19,988 nucleotides of DNA from Chrysochromulina tobinii. Lineage: Eukaryota > Haptophyta > Prymnesiales > Chrysochromulinaceae. The notes beneath the pieces were generated by a model that was not told the origin of the DNA, ran no database searches, and saw only the letters and a list, made by a program, of their open reading frames with translations. A program made the position numbers and the translations under genes. How positions within the stretch are numbered: position 1 is the stretch's first letter; every line of letters begins with the position of its first letter. Below are positions 9,601-17,457 of this stretch, one piece after another. The stretch is from NCBI GenBank assembly GCA_001275005.1, contig JWZX01000563.1, positions 1-19,988 on the forward strand, given 5' to 3'.

Positions 9601-11781
9601 CTGCTCGTGGTCTCGCTGTGCATGGTCGTCTTCCGGGTGTTCAACGAGCCCTCGCTCATTGGAACGTTTCAGCAGGGCGCCGCCATCTTCTGCGTGCTCA
9701 TGCTGTACGGCATCGCGGTGCTGCCGCTCGTCTACTGCTACTCGTTCCTCTTCGACTCACCCACGACGGCGCAGATCTCGATCATCATCTTCAATTTCGT
9801 CGCCGCTTTTGCGATGGTCATCGCTCACCAGATCATGAAGGAGCTCCCGAACACGCAAGCCGCTGACGCGGCGCTCGTCTGGCTCTACCGCTTCCTGCCC
9901 GGCTACAATTTTGGTGAGGCCGTCATCAACCTGACCACTAACTACTATCAGGGCCTGCTGCTCGGCAGCGCCGACCCTCCCTTCTCCTGGAAGGTGATCG
10001 GCCGACCCCTCCTCCTCATGTCCTTCGAGGCCGTGGGCTACTTTCTGCTGCTCCTGCGCATCGAGGCTTCCGCGCAGACATACGCCAAGCTTGAGCCGTG
10101 CCTCGCGCTGCTCTGCGGCGTGCGCGAGCCTTCTATCGACCTCTCGCGCCGCTCGCGCTTCGCCATTTACGCGGCGCTCATCTTGATCGTAGTCGTGCTT
10201 TCCAGCAATATCACACAACCGGGTGGAGGGCTGCTTCTCGCCGCGATCGTGCTGAGCACCGCAGCCGGAGTGCTCTGGTATGAGCGCCGGCTGCGGCGCA
10301 CCGGGGGCACGGCCGAAGCGCACGCCTCCGCGGAGCTCACCAAGCGCGAGGGCGGCACAGCCTTCGATGAAGAGAGTGACGTGGCAGCTGAGCGGGCGCG
10401 AGTCGCCGAGCTCGTCAAGTCGCACGACGAGCACTCTCGGAGGCTCACGGGCGTCGAGGAGGCCGTCCTCATCTCGGGCCTGCGAAAGGTGTTCCCCGGC
10501 CGTGGTCTGGCGGCGCCGAAAGTGGCCGTCGTCGACCTCTCGCTGGGCATCCATCCGACAGAATGCTTCGGCTTCCTTGGCGTCAACGGCGCGGGCAAGA
10601 CGACGACTCTCTCGATCCTCACGGGCGACTATCTGCCTTCTCGCGGCGGCGCGTGGCTGGGAGGCTACCACGTGGTCCATGGCATCCGACGCGTGCGCGA
10701 GCGCATGGGGTACTGTCCGCAGAGCGATCCGCTGCTCGAGCTCATGACGGCGCGAGAGACTCTCACCATGTTCGCGCGCCTTAAGAACTTGCCCGAGGAT
10801 CGCATCCCATCGCTCGTGCAGCAGCTGCTGCACAAGGTGACACTCACGCCGTACGCCGACCGCGTGTGTGGCACCTACTCTGGCGGTAACAAGCGCAAGC
10901 TCTCGCTCGCCATTGCCCTCGTAGGCTCACCCGCCGTGGTCTTCCTCGACGAGCCGTCGAGTGGGATGGATCCTGTCTCACGACGCCACATGTGGGACAT
11001 CATCATGCGAGAGCGCAAGCAGCGCTCGATTGTGCTGACCACCCACTCTATGGAAGAGTGCGAAGCGCTCTGCACGCGCATCGGCATCATGACGGCTGGA
11101 CGGCTACAGTGCCTCGGCGGCCAGCAGCACCTCAAGTCCAAGTATGGGGGCGGGTACACGCTCGAAATGCGTGTGGCCGATGCAAAGGCGGAGGCGCTGC
11201 CCGCACGCATGGCGCGCCTCTTCCCGGGAGCTCGGCTCGACCAGTCGCACGCCGGCAAGCTCACGTACGAGCTGCCCAAGTTCGAGGCGACGGGCGGCAA
11301 GAGCCTCGCTGAGGTCTTCGAGACCATGGAACGACACAAGGATGCACTAGGGATCCTGGACTACTCTGCCTCCCAGCCCTCTCTCGAGTCCATCTTCCTC
11401 GCCATCGCTGATAAGGACATCAATCGGAAGCCCCGCGAGGACATCAATCGCGAGGATGATGTCGCCCGCGCCACCAACGTGCCTGCACGGAAGGACAGCG
11501 TGCCGCCATCACTCGAGCTCCACGCGATGCCGCAGCGCGCGGCCGCCGTCGGCAAGCAGGAGGACTCGTCTGAGACCGAACGCTCGGGGTACGACTGGAT
11601 GCGCTCGCCCGCCACCAGCAGCCGCACCCATCCCGACTCGCCTTCGGTGGCCGCCCCCACCGAGGGTGAGCCATCGTATCGGCTCGCGTACGGCGGCTTG
11701 GAAATCCAAGGACCCCCCCTGTCCATCAGATTTGGTGCGGCGCCCGCGCCCGCCGCGGTGCAACCCGACTCATCGACATGA
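3620..11781 (+). CDS. full-size ABCA-subfamily ABC transporter, reading frame interrupted in the linker
   Basis: This is one gene read in three frames: 3620-about 6793, about 6793-9209, and 9415-11781 after an intron. It predicts about 2650 residues arranged TMD1-NBD1-linker-TMD2-NBD2, the ABCA layout (lipid or sterol transport in known members; substrate here unknown). Half one has TM1 at residues 36-52, a long non-cytosolic loop and a cluster of further TMs from about 330 to 540. NBD1 has Walker A GHNGAGKTT (627-635), signature LSGGMKRKLS (from 726), Walker B LLDEPSSGMD (Asp750) and H-loop His782. After NBD1 comes VTSMEEVFLRL, typical of ABCA. TMD2 starts near 6966; its long Ser/Thr/Asn-rich loop runs to about 9200. 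NBD2 has Walker A at 10579-10605, YSGGNKRKLS at 10876-10905, Walker B near 10939-10956 and a His at 11044. The upstream open frame begins with GTG; the first ATG is 3620. Confidence 0.88.
6591..6930 (+). other. possible alternative intron in the ABCA linker
   Basis: As an alternative to a one-base indel, a GT-AG intron would also restore the frame. A donor CTGCAAG/GTACCG lies at 6590/6591 (phase 1), and acceptors CACAG at 6918 or GTGACAG at 6930 are both phase-compatible with the downstream frame. The acceptors lack a pyrimidine tract, and the sequence inside keeps the GC-rich third-codon pattern of coding DNA in its two frames, so I rate this below the indel explanation. Confidence 0.25.
6742..6802 (+). 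repeat. tandem duplicate with unequal poly-C runs (probable frameshift site)
   Basis: Two adjacent copies of GATTGATATCTCG-Cn-GAAGGGCG lie in the ABCA linker. The first (6742-6771) has eight C at 6755-6762 and is 30 bp, preserving frame. The second (6772-6802) has nine C at 6785-6793 and is 31 bp. Reading the second copy with eight C would join the TMD1-NBD1 frame directly to the TMD2 frame with no stop. The extra C may be a sequencing or assembly error, an allele, or a true frameshift; as written, the frame runs on to a stop at 7214-7216 with an Arg/Ala/His-rich tail. Confidence 0.75.
7776..7799 (+). repeat. 12-bp perfect tandem duplication in the ABCA loop
   Basis: ACCAATCTGATC occurs twice back to back (7776-7787 and 7788-7799), giving an in-frame TNLI-TNLI repeat in the second large non-cytosolic loop. 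Just upstream, AATAGCAGC-like words repeat and encode a Ser/Asn-rich run with several N-glycosylation sequons. Confidence 0.85.
9210..9414 (+). other. 205-bp intron in the ABCA gene
   Basis: The donor GAG/GTATGG (exon end 9209) and acceptor CTCTCCCCACAG (intron end 9414) give a phase-0 GT-AG intron that joins PLTRRAALE directly to VRLILALLSSIFML, restoring TMD2. The acceptor has a good pyrimidine tract. Unspliced, the frame hits a stop at 9243-9245. The intron is mostly a 10-bp minisatellite and also contains a decayed copy of the flanking exon sequence (9335-9370). Confidence 0.85.
9222..9324. repeat. 10-bp minisatellite (unit ACTGATTGCG) inside the ABCA intron
   Basis: About ten copies of ACTGATTGCG in tandem. 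Copies from 9231 to 9290 are perfect; the array is interrupted at 9291-9296 by a partial unit, then resumes to 9324. It lies entirely inside the predicted intron. Confidence 0.95.
11415..11450 (+). repeat. 12-bp direct repeat in the ABCA C-terminal tail
   Basis: GGACATCAATCG occurs at 11415-11426 and 11439-11450, 24 bp apart and therefore in frame, giving two DINR words in the Ser/Pro-rich tail after NBD2. Confidence 0.8.
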
Positions 11782-12666
11782 AGGGAAAGGGACAAGATGT
11801 TAGTTGTCGAGTTACAGCTTTGAGCTTAGTGCTTACGCACCACCCACCACGGCTGTACCGTATAGCGGTGGTGATAACGGTGGCGACGCGAACCTACTAC
11901 GAAATAAAACCGAACGCGTGGCGTGGCGGTGTGGTTGCTCTGGTACGGCGAACGTGGACTGGGGACTACGGATTAACTACGGACGTACGGAGCTCGGAGG
12001 TGCGGACTGCCGGGTGGCCAGTGCGGCCTGGTGCGCGCGCCCGCGCGCGTACCCGTAGCCGTACGGACTACGGTACACCGCGTCACCGCCGCGGGTCCCC
12101 GCGCCCCCGCGTGTAGTTGCCGCGGGTCGACCGTATGCGGTTCGTAGTGGAACCGAACAGGCAACAGCGTGCCGGCAGTTCGGCGGATGAGTTCGGCAGT
12201 ATCCGGTTCGAGATGTCGGCACCGCCGCGCGCCGGACGCCGGACGTCGTCGCGCGCGATAACGATATAACCCAAACCCCCCCGTGTAACCGCCGACATCA
12301 TCGATCATGCAATCGCCGTCCTGCCCGAAACGCGCACACACATACGTAGTACCAGACGCACGCAGATGAGCTCAAGCTTGGCACAAATGCCGCTTGCGTT
12401 TAGCATGCGTGCGGGGCAGAGCGGCAGAGACACCTTCACGTCGGCCATGGCCCATGCCCATGAGTGTGCACGATCGACGGCCATCTTGCTCACCCTCCCT
12501 CCTTATCCTTCGAATATTTCCCCTCCTCACCCCCCTCTCCGTGGGGGCGCACGCGCCGTTTCGAGCCGTGAGGCCGGCCTATGTGCACTGGCAGCCCATC
12601 ATGCAGCCCGGGCCTGCTCCAGCGTTGTGGCATGCATGCAGTCGGCGTGCTCAAGACGGCGTGTGC
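11782..12666. other. 885-bp intergenic region between convergent ABCA and UGPase genes
   Basis: No supported gene was found. From about 11860 to 12270 the sequence is unusually rich in CpG and in the word TACGG and its complement CCGTA, unlike the coding DNA around it. A near-perfect alternating purine-pyrimidine run (12031-12050) could form Z-DNA. From about 12490 to 12545 it is pyrimidine-rich. The open frames here encode Arg-rich, non-recognisable peptides. It must include both 3' UTRs. Confidence 0.5.
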
Positions 12667-14317
12667 TCAGAGGGCGACGTCGGAGGAGTAGGTGCCCGCA
12701 GTCAGCTTCTTGGGCTCACCCGACGCATTGGTAATCTTGACGGAGCCCTCGATGACCACGCCGTCCTCCATCTCGATGTTCGCGCCCTCAACGGTGAGCT
12801 TCTTGCACTTGATCAGGGAGGGCGGCGCGCCGGGGACGAGTTTCTTCAGCTGGTCGACGAACTTGTATGCGTCGTCGAGCTTGATCGTCGGCGGCACGCC
12901 CTTGCACTCCTCCCTGAGCACCATGCGCAGGTCGGTGGTGACCTCATACGCGTCCGACATGAGCGCGAGCATGTCGGCTGTCGTCTTGACCGGTGCGAAG
13001 CGCGTGCGCGGGATAAGGATCGCGGCCGCCGTCGGGAAGGCTGAGATGGCCGAACCCATCGCCGTCTCGAGCTGCAGCACCTTGGTGGACGCCTTGTCGC
13101 GCGGGTCGACCGTCTTGCCGTTCTTGATGACCGGCAGAGGGAGCGCGCCGTCGAATTTGGTGAACGCCGCCTTAAGTTCCTCGAGGTTGACCCACAGGTT
13201 GTTCGTGTTGAAGAACTTGTACTTGCCCACGTTTTGGAACTCCTTTTCGTCCGCGTCGGGGCACTGCGCAGCCTCGCGCAGCAGCAGGCCACCGCCCTTG
13301 GCCTTGGCCAGGTGGCCGCCCTTCTTATCCGCGTCGGTGCGCTCGGCGCACTCCATCGCAAAGGGCGAGCCGGACGCTGCGAACCAGGTGAGGAGCTTGA
13401 GATCCATCGTAGCGCCTAGGTTGTCCGAGTTGGAGACGAACATATACTTGTATCCCTTGGCGAGCAGCGCATCGAGCGTGCCCGTGCCCACCATCGCCGG
13501 GTACAGGTCGCCGTGGCCGGGCGGGCACCACTCGCACTCTGGCTTTGCGGGCCACGAGGCGGGCGTCAGGTCGTCCTTGGTGATCTTGGGCGCCTTGTTC
13601 TGCTGGAACTCGAGGGGCAGACCCTCGGACTGGAGCGTCGGGTACTTGGCCAGGTACTCGAGCGTGTCCGCCGAGGTGGCGAACGAGTTCATGAGCATGA
13701 ACGCGAGCGGCTTCTTGTACACGTCGCGCATCTGCTCGACTTGGAGGGCAATGAAGTCTAGGAAGGTCTTGCCCTGCTTCAGATCAAGTAGCGATTTGGC
13801 CTTCTCAAGGCCCATGCCCGTGCCCAGACCGCCGTTGAGCTTCACCATGACGCAGCTCTCGAGCAGCGCGGGGTTCTCGGCGGTGAGCGCCGCGTAGTCA
13901 GGAAGGCTATCCACCGGCTCGATGCTCGACTCAGGGATCATAAGGTCGGCGCCCGACGTGAGCACCTTGAAGTTGTACTTGAAGGCGTTTTGGGCGGCGC
14001 TGTTCATGCCGTCGGCCGTCATCTTCTGCTCATACGAGGGCCAGAGCGCTGTGAACTTCTCGTTCTCGGGGGTTTCCATCTTCGAAGCTTTGAGGAGGTA
14101 GTTGGCGATGAAGGTGAAGGGATCAGCGGGACGCTCCTTGAGTGTCGCAGCAACGACCTGCGGTAGGGTTTAGGAGGGCGCGCGTGAAGGTCGAGGCATC
14201 GCGTGGCGGTGGCAGTCGGCGCCGTGACCGGAGCTGGCCGCAAGGGAGGCACCCTCTCACCTCAGCGATCTTCTTCTCGAGATCGAAACGCTGCAGATAT
14301 GCGATGTTCGACTCAGC
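12667..14317 (-). CDS. UGP: UTP-glucose-1-phosphate uridylyltransferase with N-terminal Dpy-30-like extension (5' exon unresolved)
   Basis: The enzyme makes UDP-glucose from UTP and glucose-1-phosphate, feeding polysaccharide and glycolipid synthesis. The exon 12667-14157 carries the whole catalytic protein, about 470 residues from Met at 14079. It shows the nucleotide-binding loop KLNGGLGTGMG, then GKTFLDFIALQ, NKAPKI, CPPGHGDLYPAM, VSNSDNLGATMD, FFNTNNLW and ETAMGSAISAF. The GLGTGMGL form recalls protist UGPases. The frame stays open upstream of that Met for 26 codons to a good acceptor (CTACCGCAG), and after a 103-bp intron (14158-14260) a 57-bp exon (14261-14317) fits in phase 0. Together these give AYL...LEKKI...LKERPADPFTFIANYLLK, a Dpy-30-type motif. 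Reading further 5' without splicing meets an in-frame stop before any ATG, so another exon must exist. One option is ATG/GTACGA at 14454, an intron directly after the start codon. The EF-hand gene is divergent. Confidence 0.88.
14158..14260 (-). other. intron in the UGPase gene
   Basis: On the minus strand the donor is GCTGAG/GTGAGA and the acceptor CCCTACCGCAG/GTCGTT. It is 103 bp and phase 0. Removing it joins DLEKKIAE to VVAATLKERPADP, a continuous helical sequence. Confidence 0.75.
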
Positions 14318-14654
14318 CTGCAGAGCGCGACGGAAGAGGGCGGTGAGCGGAGAAAAGCGATGCCGGCAGCAGCAGTAGGGCGCTAAGTCTGGCGTCTATC
14401 GGCTGAAGTGAGCCAACGGTCCGCGACAGCGCATCGGGCGTCAAGTCGTACCATGCACGCTGCGAAGATAGAAAAAAGATCAAAAAGATTCCTGAAAAGT
14501 CTGGGATCCTCGGAGATTTCGCTACAGGAAACTTCTATGTTCACTTTGTTAAATGTACATGGTTCGGGAGCGCACGCCTTGACGCCCTCTGCTCGAAGAC
14601 CCTCTGTGAAGCCTCACGACACGTGACGAAACTTGAAATAACTTGAAAACCAAC
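14318..14654. promoter_or_regulatory. putative bidirectional promoter region between UGPase and EF-hand genes
   Basis: The two genes diverge from this interval, which also contains the unresolved first exon of the UGPase gene. An A-rich run lies around 14467-14500, and ACTTGAAA occurs twice just before the EF-hand ATG. On the minus strand a long pyrimidine tract ends in CTCTGCAG at 14318-14325, the acceptor for the 57-bp UGPase exon. No TATA box is obvious. Shared control is inferred from geometry alone. Confidence 0.4.
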
Positions 14655-15532
14655 ATGCCCGGCGTGCCCACCTCGGAAGAGGTGACGGCCTACCTTGCCG
14701 CGCACAAGCTCGAACCTGTAATCGAGGATGCCGTAAACGACGCCGTGCTGAAGCAGGTCAAGGTGAGATGGCCACAAGCGCAGCGGCCACGCAGGCCAGC
14801 CTCGTGAAACATTCCTGCTCCGCACGGAGAGTACCGATTCTTCGCTTTGACGCCCTATCGCCGTCGCTCTGCCTCTCTCTCGCGCGCAGAACCCGTTCTG
14901 GCACATTGCACAGATCCTTCTCAAGAAGAGCGAGGAGGTGGGCGAGGCCAAGAGTGGCACTCGGGTCTCCCTCGACGGCGCCGTGAAGGAGAGTCCCGTG
15001 AAGAGGCCTGCGTTCGCGCCCGAGGCGGTCGTCATCGGCGGCGGCCGTGGACAGGAGATTGACGAGGCAGGGCTGACGCACACCTTCACCAAGAGCGAGG
15101 GCACGCTTACCGACGTCCTGCAGGCGAAGCTCAAGTCGTTTTTCGACAAGATGGATTTGGACAGCAACGGCGAGGTTTCCAAGGAGGAGGCTGAAAAGTT
15201 CTGGGGCAAGAACTTTGCCAAATTGAATGCGCAGTCGATGTTCAACGGTGTGTCTCGCGCGCGACCCACGCTGCCTCTGCCCGCGTCGCGTCGCGCCGCC
15301 CATCAGAGCGCGCGCCGCGCTCTCCATCTGAGCTCTCGCAACGACGCCTCTGCACCCCGGCTTCGCAGAGGTCGACGAGGACGGAAACGGCACCATCACG
15401 TGGGTCGAGTTCCTCGACTTTTGGAAGAATGTGGCCGCCAATGGGTACTCGCAGGAGGACCTCGAGGAGGAGGTGCAGATGATGATGGAGGGCGGCTCTT
15501 GGGTCGACTTTGACGACGGCCGTACGACGTAA
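14655..15532 (+). CDS. EF-hand protein with N-terminal Dpy-30-like motif (three exons)
   Basis: Exons 14655-14762, 14890-15247 and 15369-15532 join in frame (phase 0, then phase 1) to encode 209 residues ending at TAA. Splice sites are clear: AAG/GTGAGA to CGCGCGCAG, and AACG/GTGTGT to CTTCGCAG. Residues about 11-50 (AYLAAHKLEPVIEDAV..., then NPFWHIAQILLKKS) resemble the Dpy-30/RIIa-like helical docking module also found on the neighbouring UGPase. A linker follows, then two canonical EF-hand loops: DLDSNGEVSKEE (125-136) and DEDGNGTITWVE (158-169), with acidic or Asn residues at positions 1, 3 and 5 and Glu at 12, so both should bind calcium. The second loop is assembled only by splicing. 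The tail is acidic and Met-rich. No membrane segment or enzyme domain is visible; it is likely a soluble calcium sensor attached to a scaffold. Confidence 0.85.
14763..14889 (+). other. intron 1 of the EF-hand gene
   Basis: This 127-bp GT-AG intron has donor AAG/GTGAGA and a strong acceptor tract (CTCTCTCTCGCGCGCAG). It is phase 0 and splits the Dpy-30-like motif just before NPFWHIAQ. Confidence 0.85.
15248..15368 (+). other. intron 2 of the EF-hand gene
   Basis: This 121-bp GT-AG intron has donor AACG/GTGTGT and acceptor CTTCGCAG/AGGTC. It is phase 1. Splicing creates the Glu codon in FNEVDEDGNG and restores the second EF-hand. Confidence 0.85.
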
Positions 15533-16105
15533 GGCGCTCTCGAGGCAGCCGGCCATGCACACCCTCTCTTGAGGCAGTGAGCTTGAGGCGGGGTACATGT
15601 AAGTGCAGGGGTACGAACACGCGGACAACGTGCCACGTGGGCGCGCACCAAGGTCGCCTCGCGTCTGTGGCGTTGTTTGGGGTGCAGTGAGGTACAGCGG
15701 GGAGCGGTTTCCTCAACAGTGGGGGAGCAACCAGCAAGCTGCGCACACCACACGACTCGGTCAACTCAAGTTAGCCCGGGTGTGGGGTCCGTGCACAGCT
15801 GCAGGACGCCCACGCCCCATAGACCGGCCGCTCCGGCGCGGCGCAAGAACGTGTCTTCATACTTCCAAGAAGCTTAAGCTATAAGCAAACACGCCTCTCC
15901 GACGATTTCCACACAGCTGGGCCGTTCGAAATGACGTCTGAGAGAATGAGACTTAAGTTGAGACCTCGACGGCGTCCTCTGAGAGACTCCCCGGTGCGTC
16001 CGGACTCCGCTCGAAAGTGATCCGGTGACTCGATTGTCTGCAGAGTCGCAACGAACGCAGGAGTACTCGCACGCCCAAACAGCTGGGCGCCAGTGTCACC
16101 GATGC
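15533..16105. other. intergenic region between convergent EF-hand and TauE/SafE genes
   Basis: No gene was found. It should contain the 3' ends of both transcripts. TGTAA occurs at 15598-15602; this is a green-algal polyadenylation word, of uncertain meaning here. A perfect 10-bp palindrome AGCTTAAGCT lies at 15871-15880. Confidence 0.4.
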
Positions 16106-17278
16106 TCAGCGTTGTCCGGCACGGGGGGGCGTAGTCTCCAACGGCACTGCCGATAGCGGCAGGGTCGTCGCGCTGTGATGGAGCGGCATGCTCTGCGACG
16201 TCGTGGGCGGCGGCGGCGGCGGCGGCGGCAGCGCCAGCGGAGAAAAGTCGAGAGGAATTCCTTCGAATTGCGAGTTGAGTAGGCTCGAGTTCAGCTGCCG
16301 GCTGGGCGTGGCGAAGCTCGAGGAGAGCAGCTGTGAGTCGCGCCGGCGCGCCAGCCAACGCTGTGCGAGCCACGCGGGGCATCCCAGCAGCACCGCCACC
16401 ACGAGTGAGATCACAGCGATTTCATCAAGCGGGTGAACGCCGGTCGTGGCGAGCATTAGGCTGCCTGCAACTAGCATGCAAAGGACCAGCCGGTGCAGGG
16501 TGGCCGTGTCGAGCGCGCGGTTATACTTGTTGCCCAGCGCAAGGCCCGCAAGTGCCGCCGCCACCACCGCCACATGCGACGCCACGTCCGCCGAGGTCGC
16601 GATCACGAGCGCGCGGACCGCCAGCAGGTAAGTCAAACGCGCAATCGAGAGCAGGCATTGAAAGACGGAGGATGTGCTGCGCCATGTCTGCTTGCTCAGG
16701 CTGCGGCCGCTCCAGCGCACGTAGAGCATGAGTGGCGGGCCGGCGACACCGGTGAGGCCGCCGAGCCCGCCCGCGCCACAGAAGCATCCGACGGCACATA
16801 GCAAGGCTCGCCGGTCGTGCACCAAGTCGGGCACCGTGCCGACTGGTGGCTCCACCGGCGGCCATGATGGGTGACCACGATGCATGCGATGCTGAGAGAC
16901 GCCGCTTTCGATCGCCAGTAGCAGCAGCAGCAGCCCAAGACCTCGCGTCACCCAGACGAGCGCAGTCTCATTCAGCAGAAACAGCACCTGAGTGAAAGGA
17001 AGGAAGGAGACACCAAAGCAGACGATGCCCAGCGCCAGCAGTCCGACGTTGAGTCCGCGAAAGAAAAGCGCTGCTTGCACCACACCCACGACCGCCTCGG
17101 GCAGCGCCAGAGCTAGCACGGCACTCTTGGAAGTGCCGTCGACGAGACCCAAGAGCGAGAGAAGATGAATCGCAACGTTGAAGGTGATGCCGGCTCCAAA
17201 TGTCGTCAAGCCGAAGAGGAGTTCAGCGATGAATGCGGTCACCGCGAGACCAGAGGTGAGCGCCGCGGCACTCGACAT
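16106..17278 (-). CDS. TauE/SafE family membrane protein (putative sulfite/sulfonate exporter type)
   Basis: This intronless frame from an ATG encodes 390 residues. Residues 5-310 hold about eight or nine hydrophobic segments in two related halves. The first half opens with AELLFGLTTFGAGITFN and the second with CGAGGLGGLTGVAGPPLMLY (from 168), the Gly-rich signature helix of the TauE/SafE (UPF0721) family, followed by a basic segment. Family members move sulfur-containing or other small organic anions; the substrate here cannot be read from sequence. Residues 311-390 form a hydrophilic Ser/Leu/Pro-rich tail with a run of eight prolines (351-358, encoded by a GGC-type triplet repeat at about 16205-16228), probably cytosolic. 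The start has two ACCTT-containing direct repeats close upstream. Its nearest upstream neighbour, about 175 bp away on the same strand, is the AcuI-like reductase. Confidence 0.85.
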   Translation of the reverse strand: MSSAAALTSGLAVTAFIAELLFGLTTFGAGITFNVAIHLLSLLGLVDGTSKSAVLALALPEAVVGVVQAALFFRGLNVGLLALGIVCFGVSFLPFTQVLFLLNETALVWVTRGLGLLLLLLAIESGVSQHRMHRGHPSWPPVEPPVGTVPDLVHDRRALLCAVGCFCGAGGLGGLTGVAGPPLMLYVRWSGRSLSKQTWRSTSSVFQCLLSIARLTYLLAVRALVIATSADVASHVAVVAAALAGLALGNKYNRALDTATLHRLVLCMLVAGSLMLATTGVHPLDEIAVISLVVAVLLGCPAWLAQRWLARRRDSQLLSSSFATPSRQLNSSLLNSQFEGIPLDFSPLALPPPPPPPPTTSQSMPLHHSATTLPLSAVPLETTPPRAGQR

Positions 17279-17306
17279 GATGTGTTATAGAATCATGATG
17301 AGCGAA

Positions 17307-17337
17307 AAGGTCAGCTAAGCAAAATAAGGTCAGCTAA
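17307..17337. repeat. 12-bp direct repeat upstream of the TauE/SafE gene
   Basis: AAGGTCAGCTAA is perfectly repeated at 17307-17318 and 17326-17337, 19 bp apart. On the minus strand it reads TTAGCTGACCTT, about 28 and 48 bp upstream of the TauE/SafE start codon. It could be a paired regulatory site or 5' UTR element; this is only inferred from position. Confidence 0.5.
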
Positions 17338-17436
17338 CCGTTCGTGGGGATGGCGCCTCGGCGCGGATGGTGCGTTGGACATGCGAGAATCATGAAGAGC
17401 CGAACCGTTCCACGAGCGCCACGATACGGGCCCGAT

Positions 17437-17457
17437 CGTCAAGCGTCAAGCGTCAAG
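17437..17457. repeat. three copies of CGTCAAG at the end of the AcuI-like gene
   Basis: CGTCAAG is repeated three times without spacing. On the minus strand each copy contains TGA, and because the period is 7 bp the three TGAs fall in all three frames. The first is the stop codon of the reductase gene. Confidence 0.9.

Noticed and set aside
9757-10833. 358-codon open frame on the minus strand
   Set aside because: Antisense to TMD2-NBD2 of the ABCA gene, whose motifs are intact on the plus strand.
3620-11781. Two or three separate half-transporter genes
   Set aside because: The halves are in the canonical ABCA order with no promoter-sized gap. One break is explained by a single C in a duplicated poly-C tract and the other by a clean phase-0 intron.
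11973-12341. 122-codon minus-strand open frame
   Set aside because: Arg/Gly-rich translation of a CpG-rich stretch with no domain; overlapping frames on both strands are equally open.
12692-13897. 401-codon open frame on the plus strand
   Set aside because: Antisense to the UGPase, where all family motifs are present in order.
14318-14454. First UGPase exon consisting of just the start codon (ATG/GTACGA at 14454)
   Set aside because: Phase-compatible and would give a product beginning MAESNIAYL, but there is no independent support, so it is mentioned only as an option and not annotated.
16204-16228. GGC triplet run as an expansion locus
   Set aside because: It is an ordinary in-frame polyproline-coding run in the tail of the TauE/SafE protein.
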